Both the position numbers and the translations under genes were made by a program. A model generated the notes under the pieces. The model was not told where the DNA came from. It saw nothing but the letters and a program-made list of their open reading frames with translations, and made no database searches. From Phoronis australis (Eukaryota > Phoronida > Phoronidae), in contig NMRA01000663.1 of assembly GCA_002633005.1 (NCBI GenBank), positions 27,391 to 91,390 on the forward strand: a stretch of 64,000 nucleotides of DNA, written 5' to 3'. Positions 1 to 13,100 of this stretch are shown in pieces (the first letter of the stretch is position 1; every line of letters begins with the position of its first letter).

Positions 1-99
1 TGAGATATTGCCGTGTATTTTAAATGAGAACACGTGACTTTGACTCGGGTTTAGCTAGGTCCTAGCGTAGGTCCTAGCGTCTACTGAACGCACGCCAGG
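1..99. repeat. Fragment of a mobile element, repeated at 44569-44667
   Basis: These 99 bases recur at the same length and in the same orientation at 44569-44667 with only a few substitutions. Both contain the doublet TAGGTCCTAGCG. The second copy lies inside a decayed EnSpm/CACTA-like transposase region, so this is probably a broken piece of that element family. The fragment is cut by the window edge. Confidence 0.7.
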
Positions 100-224
100 T
101 GTACAGTATATGTCACCAATAGGCGGCGTGACAAGTGTCTCATTAAGTGCATTCGGAGCACAAATAAACCTACGCCATGCAGGACGCACTACTAGGTCGC
201 AAGTTTTAATTCCAACAAATTCAT

Positions 225-372
225 GGCGGCGCATTATAAGGGGCTGACCCCTCCCCCCACACTTATTTCAGTGCTGCACCGCCCGTGGTCACATAGGCGG
301 CGCACCATACTATAGGGGGCTGGGGGGACTACAGTCCCCACTTCTAGTATTTCAGGTGCTACGCCGCCCATG
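225..372. repeat. Two tandem copies of a short GC-rich element
   Basis: Two adjacent units of about 70-80 bp each open with GGCGGCGCA, hold a C-rich or G-rich centre, and close with a GCTGCACCGCCC or GCTACGCCGCC end, so the ends of each unit are roughly inverted. This looks like a small transposon remnant that landed twice or was duplicated. No coding capacity is seen. Confidence 0.5.
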
Positions 373-1165
373 AAATTGTAGGCCTAGTAGGCCCTACAAT
401 TCACACGCCTGTGATCCATGCGCAGTACTACAACTTTCTGAGAATCGAAATCAATTACGTGGCTTGACCCAAGATGAATTAGGCCTACTGGTCCAATACT
501 GACGTTAGTAAATTTGGAACTGTTGTAGAATAAAGGATCCATGTTCCCAACAGCACACCAGTATCAAGGTTGCCATGGTTTCAGCGTGGCATTGCCTTTA
601 GGTATAATTAACACATGTTCATTAGCAACTTCAATCCCATCTCGTTACACTTCCTGTCATTGATATGACGCACAGTATTTACCGTTGCTGAGTCCTTATT
701 TTTTACCATTTTATTGTTTTTGAATTGTTTGGAAGAGAACCTGCACAAGCTACACAATTTCAGGGCGTCTACAGTCCAATTGTTTAGCTATTTGTATGCA
801 TATGACACCTAGTATTTGTAGTTGCTGGGTCTTTAATTTTCACTGTTCTATTGTTTTTGGATTGTTTGGACAAGAGAAGGAGTTTTCACAAAGTCTCACT
901 TGAAATTTCAAGTTTAGTCCACCAACTGAACACGTTGAAGTTATCTGCACAGTGATTGTCAGTGGTTCTGATTTTTCTGTGGGAGCACCGATGAAATTTT
1001 CCGCAATAATTGTTAGGGCATATAAAGACACGCGGGTTTGGGGGAATTTTCCTATGCGGGTCAAAGATCGTGATTTGATTCGACGTATAACATAAAAATA
1101 CAAACGTTCGATCTGTTTTTAAAACAGCCTCACCAAGTAAGTACTGTATACTCGTTAGGAAATCT
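373..1165. other. Intergenic, nothing recognised
   Basis: This stretch is AT-rich. Minus-strand open frames of 87 and 123 codons overlap each other here but resemble no known family and lack splice context. No RNA gene or promoter is evident. Confidence 0.4.
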
Positions 1166-1262
1166 GAATTGTGTTTACAACACGTGGTTGGATTCATGAA
1201 ACATGACTTACTCGGAATTGTGTATACAACACTTGCCGGGTTGGATTCATGAAGCATGACTC
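1166..1262. repeat. Local direct duplication, 49-bp unit
   Basis: Two adjacent units start at 1166 and 1215. Each opens with GAATTGTG and contains GTTGGATTCATGAA. A few substitutions separate them. Confidence 0.7.
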
Positions 1263-2234
1263 AGGGACGTTTATGGGCCTCATTCTTTCTCACGTCCTCC
1301 GATGTACGAGCGCTAGTCTCTTACCCTACGTTGGACGTCTTGTTTTACGTCAACTTGGGAAAGCCTTAAATTCGCGTTGTCCTTACCGTTCGTGAATGGA
1401 ATTAATTCACGTGCCGTGAGGTGCCCTGAGGGTTTATCCCATAGGACGGGTTGATAGGACGCGGACCTTGCCGGATATTTTGTATTTCTCATCGGTGATA
1501 TCGTTTTGTGGATTGCAACAGTAGAAATGGTGACAGGGAGGACACTGGAATTATCACTCTAGATTTTTTTCATCAAATTGGATTGTCTTCGGTAATCGCC
1601 TCCTGGTTGCTCAGGTGTGGAAATAAGTTCATTGAAGCGACAGTTACACATTCGAATATCCGGCATCTTGAAGTTCTTCTCTGTATTACGTTTTCTCAGA
1701 GCCCTGAGCAGTGAAATCTCTTTAGCCTACACGGAGGGATCTTGCTGCCGGGAGATGGGGGTTGACAAAGTATTTTGATTCGTAGACCTACCATGCGACC
1801 GGGTTTTATTGTTGAACATTGTCACTGCCCATTAAGATTGCGTAAACGTTATGTGTATTGAATAAGAGCCATCAATTTTGAGCTCCCAGCTTATCTTTGA
1901 ATGTTTTCACTAACTATAGCTATGTTTTGAAAGAAAGTTGGTCACAAAACACTTCTGTTATTTGAAAGGCAAGCGCAAACACGCAGTCGAAACGGTAACA
2001 TGTGCTATTGAAAAATCCTTGTATTCGATGTTTTTGCTTTTTATTGTACCTTTCTAACTTCAATACGGAAACGTAATACAATCGTACATTCATAAACACA
2101 CATACGAATAACCCGACACGGTTCACAACATTGAACATTGTCGAAATAATAGTGGTATCTTTGTAGACAAAATAATAACTGTTATTAAACGGTAGTCGTG
2201 TAATCTCTCAGAGAGCGTGGGATAAAATTGACAA
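1263..2234. other. Intergenic, nothing recognised
   Basis: Only short chance open frames occur here (68 codons on plus, about 70 on minus). No repeat or gene was recognised. Confidence 0.4.
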
Positions 2235-2345
2235 GTGTTTACCCCGCAACCATAACATAACGGCGAACTACGACAGAGCTTAGCTTGAAAATAAGAGTGT
2301 TTACCCCGCAACCGTAACATAACAGAGAACTGCAGTGGAGCTTGA
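2235..2345. repeat. Local direct duplication, 62-bp period
   Basis: The string GTGTTTACCCCGCAACC followed by RTAACATAAC occurs at 2235 and again at 2297, with similar sequence continuing to AGCTTGAAA in both units. Confidence 0.65.
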
Positions 2346-4290
2346 AACTACGTGTCATGGGATGTGATCTTCAGTTACTAATCGTGAGGAAAGTAGAGGT
2401 ACGGTGACTGTATGTTTCATTTTGGCAAAAATGACCATCTGAGAACTTTATTTCATTCTAATCTTCGAACTACTCGGCCGAAAATATGAGAAATCTGGTG
2501 GTATACATGATTTTTGTGGGGTTAGAATAGGCCTATCTTTAGACATATTACATGAACTTGCTTCGACGCAGACGATTCAGAATGAAGTCTAACAATACCT
2601 TAGTCTCTATCAGGTTGGTGAAGCCAGATTCGTTCGGTAAATAACGTTAAGCTTCATCCATTAAACGTGACACTCTAAACCCACCTTTTTCAAGAGTCAA
2701 CCTTTTGACACACCCTGGCTAAAATGTCTTACTATATTTACTCTCGAACATCCAACGGCATACCGTCTGCCATCCACGTTCTCGGTAAATCCTTTTTTGT
2801 CATCCTCAGGGTATAAATATCTGTAGAAACCCTACCCGGCGTCTTGGTGATCTGTACCCTACGCAAGTAAGAAGAATTTTATTCTATTCATATTATATTC
2901 CGATGGCTTTTTTAGACGTGGAAGGAGGTTCAGAATAATTCGTGACACACCTATTAGGTGGTATTTGCCTTCCTATTAACCGGAAAGTGTAATGTTAAAG
3001 CCAATAAAAAGCCCACGAGAAAGAATAACGGATAATTGTAGCAAGGAAACTGTTCAGTGGTAGGCTAACCATCTATTCACAGGACAATACTAAGAACTTC
3101 AGTTAAGTGGCTTAAACTCGATTATTTGTATTTCGTGAAAATTCACGTATTGATGGGACTCCCAGCCTGAGAAATCAGCATTGATGTAAAAAAATCAGTT
3201 GTTTCGGGAATTCCTTAGGTTAAGCCCCAAGTCTCTGAAAGGCACATATTATTTAATTTTTGGTACCCTCAAATTAGTTGAAAAGAACGAAGGACCTATA
3301 AACGGAAAATGCACTACTCATTTAATGGGGATGGGTGTTTGCTAAGTTGCTAGCTTATTCATGAAGGGGCGTAATGGTTAAAAACGGAGTCTAAAAATGA
3401 TGGCATCGTGACTGACTGTATACGTGGGATTAAAGCCTTGTTTTGACTAACACTCCGCGGCTATTTTATCATTCAATCTGTTACATTCTACAAACCCTGA
3501 GGAATTACAAATGATACAAGAAGTCAACATTGTGCCACCTAGTGGTGATTGACTGTAACATTGTGTGAATGACTGGCAGTCAACGGCCAAAATTGGCGAT
3601 TCGCCATAATATCACAAAAAACACAGCTGGTTTTATTGTTTTATAGCTCTGGTCAAAGCTGTAACTCCAACAAGTGTAGGCCTATCCCATGCAATAATAA
3701 TTCAAAAATGTATTTTTGGCCGTTTATACGATAATGTCCCTGGGAAACATGGATCTTGACGTGGCTGCACTGTTTGCTTCATGAAAAACAGTGTTTGTGG
3801 TTTGCACTATTTTGGCGGAAGTTTCGATCTGTCTGTTTGCAAAATTGCAGAGATTGAGAGTATTCGTGCATCACTTATTTCGGAGAGTTGTTAAGAACCA
3901 TGTTGAACTTAAAACAACAACTTGCGCCAGTGTGGAAAGGTTCAAAACTGAAAATACCGCTAATGTTTTGTTAACTTTTTCGTAAACAAAGTAGTGGCGA
4001 TATGACGTACCGTAAACCCCAAGACCGTCAACTTTCATACGTGACGGCTAAGGCAACGGAAATCTTTAAAATCAATATAAGTTACGAAGTGAAGAGAACA
4101 CATCTGACATTTGATCCGAGATAATATGTTGTTTAGACTGGGAATTACTGCCGGTTTTATGTAAATACTACCGCCACCACTCCACAAGAGGATTACTGCC
4201 TGGTGCGCTACTTGACTGACAGAGATATCATGAGGATCATATGCACAAGTCGTGTTAATTTAAGTTAACATCGGTCTCCCGGCTGACTTT
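2346..4290. other. Intergenic, nothing recognised
   Basis: AT-rich sequence without a recognisable gene. The longest open frame is 64 codons. A CCACCTAGTGG palindromic stretch near 3536 resembles the half-cores of the CTCF-like repeat described later, but it stands alone. Confidence 0.4.
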
Positions 4291-4291
4291 G

Positions 4292-4437
4292 GATATATAA
4301 CGTCCTCACGTGCGGAAAGGAGCATTCGGTTAAACCGATCGTGATTCAGGACACGTGAGCATAATAACGAGCTTACAGTCGTGTAGTGATTGGGACTTTT
4401 TCTATAGTGTCACGTTGCTAGGAAACAACCAAACTGG
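4292..4437 (+). promoter_or_regulatory. Candidate TATA promoter with a non-coding exon and RFX site
   Basis: A GGATATATAA box (4291-4300) is followed by an X-box-like GTTGCTAGGAAAC (4414-4426) and a consensus splice donor CTGG/GTGAGT whose GT is at 4438-4439. The order suggests a short 5' non-coding exon from about 4325 to 4437. No downstream coding exon can be tied to it; the first clear one on this strand is about 11 kb away at 15332 and has its own candidate first exon. This rests on motifs only. Confidence 0.2.
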
Positions 4438-4440
4438 GTG

Positions 4441-5625
4441 AGTATCAAGTACGGTAGCAGATGAAAATTGTCATAAACAACAACTTTGATCAGTAAACAT
4501 ATTTATTTTGCATTTTGACATATAGTATATCGTATATGGTTCATGAAATGCGAGTGTTATGTGACTTTGAACCCGTAATCATTGCCGTTATGCGTTTAAC
4601 AAAAGTTTTCCCATGAAATCAATTTGTCGCTATCAAATTTGAATTAACGTATTTTTCAAACGAAGTTTTTCTACGCAAATATTTTTGCAGGGAAAAACAA
4701 TCAGAATTCTGTAAAGAACTAAGTGCGTGTGAGTCATTCCTTTATCCTTTGATGGTTAGTTGTATTACTTGTAGTTGCTTGGTGAAATTACTGAAAACAC
4801 TGTAAAATCAATCGACTATTAGGGCGCAGCAAATGAAAGTGGCGAGTTTATTTCCGATTTTACTAAACCCTGTTGTAATTGTTCCTACTAAGAAAGCTTT
4901 CTAATATTTGGATAGAGTCAATTTATTGGCAAATAACTGGTTCATTAAACTTTAAGTTCTGCAGTTAGTGATTATTGAAACTTCATTGGTTTTCCGTCCA
5001 CTTCTGTTGTCAATCGATAGCGGCTGTTTAATTTCGTTAACAGATGTTAATAACAAGATAGTTAATTTACTATAACATCGATCAAAAACCAGGCCTGTGT
5101 TTATTTCGCCTGTGGAACATGTCGTGACTGTGACTGTCTCGGATTACGAAAGGTAAATTCAAACCTTTTTTTTTGTATTGAAATTGTGCGAGACGTGACA
5201 TTTTAGATAGACCAAAATCATTCCGGTTGTCGTTATACCGACATCAATGTTTGGTAAAGTGTATTTTAAGTCTGACAGACAACTGAGAAAAAAATACAAC
5301 GACATGCCCTGGTTTTAGTAACAATTATCTACGTGTGAATGGAATGAATACTTGTGATCCTATAAAAATATGAGTTCGCTTTGGGATGTACAAATGTGCG
5401 ATAGGCTGATTAGGAATTACTTAAGTGCCGCATCTCAGAACGTCTGGCGCCTATTCAGACTTTAGGCCTGTTCATGCGACTCTTTCTTGCAGAAATTTTT
5501 GCGCAATACTTTGTGGAATCGGGATTGCGGAAAAATTATCGCGCAAACGCAAAAATACCGCAATTCCAGTTTCACCAAATTTTTGCAGATTTTTGCGGAA
5601 TTTATTGCGGAAAACGCTCCTGACC
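4441..5625. other. Intergenic; locally repetitive TTTTTGCG-rich stretch at the end
   Basis: No gene is seen. From about 5480 to 5610 there are repeated short strings such as TTTTTGCG, GCGCAA and ATTGCGGAA, typical of a decayed repeat. The open frames there are by-products of this low-complexity sequence. Confidence 0.4.
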
Positions 5626-5626
5626 A

Positions 5627-5927
5627 GGGGCGGATCCAGGGTTTTGAGTTAGGGGGGCAGGGCACAGGAATAACCAGAATTTCGGCAGATACGCGCGCCC
5701 AGCCCTAAAACCTAAAATGTAGGGATGCAGGGCTTTCGAATTATTGGGTTTGCGAACATTTTGACTAAAATAAAAACGGCAAACGGGGTTTGTTCAGGGC
5801 CTACGCATTGTTTCTTCACCCCCCGAGCTCCCCTGGTTGCGCGCATTTACTAGTCAGCAATTCGCACCCGAACTGCCAAATGATATTTGGTAGAACTCTA
5901 GGGGGGCCATGGTCCCCTTGCCCCCCC
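5627..5927. mobile_element. Non-autonomous hAT-like element, cut by a gap
   Basis: It starts with the terminal motif GGGGCGGATCCAGG, then GTTTTGAGTTAGGGGGGCAG, and reaches GGTAGAACTCTAGGGGGGCC before the assembly gap. Close relatives are at 22785-23070 and 39233-39380. The last of these shows both ends, with CAGGGGTGGATCC on the left and its inverted counterpart on the right, the layout of hAT-type elements. Assignment to hAT is by terminal motif only. Confidence 0.55.
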
Positions 5928-6203
5928 NNNNNNNNNNNNNNNNNNNNNNNNNNNNNNNNNNNNNNNNNNNNNNNNNNNNNNNNNNNNNNNNNNNNNNNNN
6001 NNNNNNNNNNNNNNNNNNNNNNNNNNNNNNNNNNNNNNNNNNNNNNNNNNNNNNNNNNNNNNNNNNNNNNNNNNNNNNNNNNNNNNNNNNNNNNNNNNNN
6101 NNNNNNNNNNNNNNNNNNNNNNNNNNNNNNNNNNNNNNNNNNNNNNNNNNNNNNNNNNNNNNNNNNNNNNNNNNNNNNNNNNNNNNNNNNNNNNNNNNNN
6201 NNN
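5928..6203. other. Assembly gap (276 N)
   Basis: Run of N. It begins inside the hAT-like repeat, so the repeat is the likely cause of the gap. Open frames across it are meaningless. Confidence 0.99.
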
Positions 6204-9200
6204 GCATTCCCGCTTTATTTCCAAAAAGTCTAGAAATCTCTGTTATCTCGCTATAAAAAAATTGGTTTATCTGAAAATGTGGTCTGGCGCAGAGATTGAA
6301 TTACTCATCGGCTTGTGGCGGGAAACCGTAGTGGATGTCCAGCAGTCAGGGACGAAGAAGGATGGGCCGGCTTTCGGTTAGAATCAGGAACGAAGTTGAG
6401 GTATCAGGCAAAGTTCATTTCTGTTCAATCAGTTGACGAGTCACGAGTCCTTGCAAATAGCTGCTTTTCCTCCGTTGGTATTTTCAGTTGCTAGAATAAT
6501 ACAGAAATTGAGGAATTGACAAGAGTCGCATGAACGCTCGCAGATTGCGGAAATTTTGACTGAACGAAATTGCCCATTTTTTCCGCAAAGCTTTTCCTCA
6601 AGTGAACGGGCCTTATATTTTGTACAAACCAATAAAAAATGTTCATGGTATTAAATTGGGCAGATGTTACACGAGATCATAACATCTTACCTTATTATAC
6701 CTCTACATAAGAAATGACACATTTCAAACTGAAACTCGCATTTGGCTTAATTATGGTCAACCGTCTTTATTTTCTCCCAACCTGTGAGACCACGCAAACA
6801 ATAAATGTTTATGGGAAAACAGAGACCACGCTTAAGTTCTCAAATGAAATATAGTGGGTGTAAATATCTCAATTTAACTCCATAATCCATGTGTCCTTGC
6901 TTTGTTCATGCATATGAACTTTCAGCCTCGTCAGAGCCGATTTCATGATCATGAATTTAATCCAAGTCATGTCCTAATACCTTAATTTCCCAGATGTAGG
7001 CCTACATGTACTGTATTGTTATTCAACGTAATCACTTCCAGTTTTCATTCGTCATCCCGTGCCGTCTTGAAATACCTTGAAAACGGGTCTTCACCAATAG
7101 ATGACGTATTTGTCGTAGCATTACTGAAGTTATTGCCATAAAACAACGTGACAAATGCTCGTTCAATGTGTCAAATAACATAGAGTCAATTATACTTAAG
7201 GGCACGACTAAAAACACTGGCTCAAAACAGTTGCCGTTGGTTAGTAACCGCCAAATACCCGGCGGCCACATGAGTAAATTTTAAAGACAATTGTTAGCCT
7301 CTGCTTAAAATCTCATGTTTCAGCATTTACAAGTTAACAATGAGCAGTTACAGCCAATTGTTTGTAAGGTGACTGTTTTTATCGGAATCGACAACGGCGT
7401 GTTTTGATCCCAATTTGCAGCAACCCTTTAATGAAAACATTTTGCTGGCTCATTTCAGCTTACTAAACAAACTGATAATTTATCAATGATAACTTGTTGC
7501 CTTTAGTCTCGTGGCTGAGCACTAGTCACTTCCGATGATTTTTCGCGATGTGCGTGATCATATGACGTCCTTAGTTGAAATATTCCTTTGGCTCAGGTAT
7601 CAATGGACGTTTTTGGAGACACTCTCGGTGTTAGGGCAAACGCAGTTTGGAAGTGCTGTTGGATAGGGTTGCCTTCTTTAAGTTATAGGCTTTGACCAGA
7701 GCTATAAAACACGAAGATTCCGATGTGTTTGTGAGACTTCATTGCAAATCAGCAATTCTCCCCTTTGGCTGCCAGTGTCATTCGCTGAAATTAAGGCCGC
7801 TGACTTAACCAGTTAAATTCGCTTGAAATACTTCGCCATTCATCGTGTGGTGTTTAGCTCCTCCTGGTTCCAGCAAACTGTATGATTACGACCACTTTAG
7901 TGTTTATCTCATAAAATCATTTTTCTCCCCAACAATTTAATTTCAAGAAAATGCTGAAACATTGTTATAAATAATTGTTGCTGTGGACAGGACTGGTGAA
8001 ACAACGTTATTAGGTTATTACCTCCAAGACATGAAGAATAAACAAGATGAAGAATTCTTTTTTCCATTTTTGGCTCTGGAAAATTTGCTCTCCACATTTA
8101 ATGTTGGCGATTGTACAAATACGTCGCGAAATGAATTCGCTCGTAGGATTTTCATAAAGTTATCTTATCTCGTCCTAGGTTTACAAGTGCCAATAAGATA
8201 TATGTAAACTCAAATGAAATAAATGGTTGTTAGCTTTGATCTTCAACGTCAGATTATCATTCTAAAACAAGGGGTAATGTTGGAGGATGCATTTGAGACA
8301 GGGCATCCAGATGCCTATTAAGTGCAAATTCACGGTAAGTTACATTTCTTTATCAACGTAAATTGTTTTTTATTCTTCAGGCGTGCGATAGGAAAAAAAT
8401 CTAAAAGACGTGGCGTAGAAGTAGAAATACGAGCTTAAGCCAAATGCCTCAAATGCCAGTAAACCGAGATTGATGTTGATTATGCGAAATCAAAGAAAAG
8501 TATTTATTGAAACATGCCATGCAGTTGGGGTTGCTCATTCAATCGTTACGTTGACGTGAGATATGCACTAAATTTAGTCAGGCAGCTGGCTGAACGCGCA
8601 CCTCTTCTTCTACGCCAAGCCTTACACTGCCAAGTGTACGAAATGCATGCAAAATGTTGTGTTGAGGGAGAGTGCTAGTGCGAACATCCAATGTGACTTG
8701 CATTAATGACAGAGAAAACGCGGTAAATCTACATGAAATTAACCGTAACTGTCTGACACTCGTAACCAATGTGAAATCGATTAGCGCTAAATAACGGCCT
8801 ATTGACGTTCATAAATTTTGCTCATCAAATGTTAATATAATCTAGGAATAACTGCTGTATTGGCGCCAAACAGCAAACTCATGCGTAGAAAATCTTTAAT
8901 AATAAAACACGAATTGTGTGATACTTCCGTGACTCCGTAGGGAACAGTATCTGTCTGTGACTTCATATAAAGACCCTAGGGACGTCAAAAGCATTTTTAT
9001 AATAAAGGTGTGAATTCATTGTTTTTATCCCCATTGAAAGTGTTGTACTTGGGTTGACGTACCATTAGCATCGCCCGTATTGCGTACTGTTTCAAAACCT
9101 TGAACATTTCGTTTTTTGCAATTACTTTGCCATGTCATTTCACTTTCTTACTGCATTCGATACTTTTCTTTTTCGATGTAATACCGCCGGCAGTTATCCC

Positions 9201-9324
9201 GAAAGGATAACATAAATGACTATTACTGATCCGTAAAAGAGATACAGCCATAGGTGAGGAAAACGAGAAGGCACGAACTTCACTACTTATCACTAGCTCC
9301 CTATATAGCAGACGAAATCCATTC
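6204..9324. other. Intergenic, nothing recognised
   Basis: About 3.1 kb with only short chance open frames (up to 79 codons). No conserved protein, RNA gene or well-defined repeat was identified. Confidence 0.4.
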
Positions 9325-9337
9325 GTTGCCAGGCAAC
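9325..9337. promoter_or_regulatory. Perfect X-box (RFX-type) palindrome
   Basis: GTTGCCAGGCAAC consists of two perfect inverted half-sites, GTTGCC and GGCAAC, around one central base. This is the form bound by RFX transcription factors, which control ciliary genes in animals. No gene start is visible next to it. Confidence 0.4.
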
Positions 9338-9775
9338 AAGTATGCATACTGTTACATCACACCGTGGGGTATTGTTTACCTGTCTCGGCTAGATATTTCC
9401 TCGACAACGTCATTATGGTTTTAATGTGCTTAAAGGCTCACTCTCTGCATTTCTCTGGCTTTGTGTTTACACCTTCATTCGGAAATTGAAAAGTCAATAA
9501 ACACCGAACTTCACACTGTCACACTTCCGTCTCCGCTGCGCAGCATCTACTTGTATCCAAAGACTATTGAAGCTGAACTATCCTCGTGAGACAGAGCAGT
9601 GCGCCTCCTTTATTTGGTTACATATCTCGGAATATTAACTTACTATTTGCTTTAAAGGTATAACGTACTAAAATGTTGTTCACTGCGGATCTGGATACTA
9701 TGTTTGAACACCTGAAAAAACGCCAGAGTTAAAAGCCACCGTGCTGTTTTGAATTGTAATGGAAGAGTAAACTGG

Positions 9776-10110
9776 CTGTAAACCCACGTTGCGTCAAAGA
9801 CGGTCGCCTTTTATTTACACCATTTACCGTTGTAAAAGTGGGCTCAACTTGTACCTTAAAATCAGACGAGAAGCGATTTCCGGGTTTATAAAACACTAAC
9901 AGTTCTTATTTCTTGAGAACAAGTTCTGTGCATGAAATGACCCGCCGTAACAAGAGCATGGTCTCAAGCAGTAACGAGCTATTACTTCTCTGCAGTTATA
10001 TTTACTTTGAGTAGGCTTAGGGAAATGTTTGAGACCAATTTGGTACTAGCAAATGATCTAAATCAAACGTTGCTTTTTGTGATGCAAGGTAGGTTTATAA
10101 TCTCTTTAAC
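9776..10110. repeat. Dispersed repeat, related to 20480-20780 and 47640-47720
   Basis: Shared landmarks in the same order with 20480-20780 are AAACCCRCGTT-CGTC, the stretch leading to CTCAACTT, a GCATRAAAYGACYCGC block, and GTTGYTTTTTGTGATG near the end. Similarity is moderate with indels. The related sequence sits at or near the left edge of both copies of the large FAAH-containing duplication. Confidence 0.45.
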
Positions 10111-13100
10111 TGAATCCCGTGTGTATGAGCCTCCAGTACACATTTAGAAAATTGGGTAAAAATGAACTCTTTGGCTTACTTCTACACGATTTTACTTCTT
10201 ACATCTCGCGCAGTAAAAAATCTAACAAATAGAGTGTAAAATTGATAAAATCTTATCCAACCCCGTCCAACCTCATTTAATACAATTTGCGACAATTCCT
10301 TTGTGACAATATGTAACACGTATTACACTACATATGTATGACCGAAGTATATTATGTATATATGTACCGAATCATGTAGGATTCTGCGCGATGTAGGAAT
10401 ATTGCTACGCTGGTTCAAAACATGTATCTACTACACGAATGCAAACGTAAGTCAATGACGTTGATCCGCGGAAACCGTGACAAATATAACATCGACTGCG
10501 GAACCATCTCAGCCAAACAACAAAATACAACACAAAACACTCATGTTCTTCTCGAGATTTCACACCTTTTTTGGCCCATCGTCAATTGTGATTGCACGCG
10601 TTGATGTGGGAGATCCGGTGAGGAAATGAAAATCGATCCTCTACTACAACACTATAGCCTGAGGTTACATAATAACATAACACGTGGTTGGAAACATTTG
10701 TTGCTTTTTCATGCAGTAACTGCGCCTTATACGTCATTGGGTCATTAAAATTTCTGTAGACAAGTACTGTACGCCCTAACCGTTCAAGTCCAGTATAACT
10801 TCTGGTTAATTATTGATGACAGAGCAACGGGTTTTCTCCGATTTAATTGAGTGGTCGTGTTTATAATCGATTGCATCAACATTTGCCATGTCACTGTATT
10901 TCGTTATAAGTAAGTCATCCTTGATGACGAGGCTAAGCTCCCGACACCAGGGCAACAGCAAAGAAACACCGTAACCTGATCTCTAAAATCTCGGTTTCAA
11001 ATGTAAATACGCAGTGTTGTTTTCTTACATAAAGTCAACATATCGAGTTATACCTAATGAGCTCATGCATGTTTGTTTTTAACCTAAGAAGGTGGGTTGG
11101 AGTGCTATAATGGACCCGGCCTTTTACGGATAAAGAATTGTGGTATATACCTGTCCCTCGCCATCTGTCGGCGGCAAATGTGGTTGTACGTTATCTGGTT
11201 TCTTATTTGGTTGATTTCGTTCGGCTCGACTGCCGGTGTCCCACAATCTATTGCAGATATCACCACAAATCTCGAACCGTAAAAATTGCGCAATGAAAGG
11301 CATTCATTTCTGCAAGAGTGTCAGTAGTATGTTATACGTGCAACAATTTTGATAACATCCTCAATCCAAACCGAAATTGAATCGACAACTTTGTTCGTTC
11401 AAAAGAGTCATTTTAAAGTTATGCATGGGACCTTGTCGATAGCTTGTGTATTTTAGCTAAATATCTACAAAACCCTACTGAGATGTTTAACTCAGTCACA
11501 TTAGCAAGCCTGTACAGTTTGGTTTCTGACTTCACAGCAAATCAAAGGCATCAAAAACATCACCCCAAAATTCGCTAGACATTAACTCCAAAAGTTTTCT
11601 AAATTGACATTTCATTTTTTTTAACTTTTGAGTTGTTTCATAAAACCACAGTATCTCATACAAAAGCTGTGCCTGCCAGTGTGAGAAAGTTTAACCAAAT
11701 GGACGAATGGCATCTCCCTCGAGCAAAGCGCTGGGTGTCACGGAAAGTTTCACTACATATATTATGCAAGGGAAGTTGAAATAAAGTTTTATGGGAGCCA
11801 AAATTACGCACTTTGATAGGATTATAATAGTGTACCTTTATGAGATCACTGAGAGATAAGATGAGCTCCTTAGACTCCACTATAGATTGTTATTACAAAC
11901 CCGCTGGGAAACGTTAACATAATACGTCTTCCTTGACAATTTAATTCCTTTAATCGGCAATAAAGACACGGAAATTGGAGTAATCACATTTTGACCTGTT
12001 GTGGAACTGAATTATACGCATTCGATGAAAAGGCCGACTCGTAAATGTCTTTAGTGACGGCTGTGTAAACACTCGTATCGACTAAACGAACCGAAACAGG
12101 GAGCATCTCTTTTATTTGTGTCGTTTTCTATTAATATATCTGATAACTGAGGCCATGTTTCAATGGAAACAAACGGCGAAGTCCTTAAATTGTCGTCCTT
12201 GCATATAGAAAGGTTCCTCTTTATTTTCAGTAAAATTTAGAATAGAACGAAGAGTTTATCAAAGCTAAATTGCGACCTAGGCATGAAAATGAAATAACAC
12301 AGGAGCAACCATTGTCAGCACAAAGTCCAAAATTGCACTGGACATTTGTGGAACACAGTTGAATCCCTACTGCGAATGTTTCCAGAAATTGCGATCACTG
12401 GAATTGCCGTCTTCAAATAGGGTAGCCTTTAGCTTTATCGAAAAAGATGGCGACTAATATTCAAAAGCTAAATAGGGTCTAATAGTAGCTAAAGTCATAT
12501 AGGTGAATTATTTACGAATACTTAGTTCGTATCTCTCTTGTCATTGAATGTTGAGTTCTCTCTACAGATACACGTCACAATTTTCAAAGCCTTTCTTCGT
12601 TAAGTGTACGCCCACTGGTGTACGGATTAAAGACTTTTGTCCTAGAAACTCTCCAATATCAAGCTTTCGTCACTCGAAATAGATTTTATTATAAATGAAA
12701 TGCGGATTATCTCACTCGTATCAAACTTTAAACCTTCGTGTCCTATAAATTCATGTGTACGCTATGCGGAGAATGTATTTGGACATACACTTAACTGCAG
12801 AATCACACTAGATACATTAATGCTACATTTAATATATCGCCACCAATCAAGAAGTAGTGATCTATATCGAATATTTCAATAGCGCACCCAACTGAGAAGA
12901 TCGGGGCATCCTCTTGATGCTTTGTTCCCGGCATAAAGACAATTTTTGCCACTCAGAAGCGAGAGTGAATTTTTGGGTTGCATAAAACTCTTCCATTGTA
13001 CCAGTCTGTTCGCTATTCAACCCGCCATATATTATTAAGTGAAGGGTTTTAACGATCGTAGTGGGTCGTGAAAGCTATCGTTGACTGATAGCGTTGAACA

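Noticed and set aside
5790-6256. Open frames across the first gap
   Set aside because: They consist mainly of N; the real part is a hAT-like repeat.
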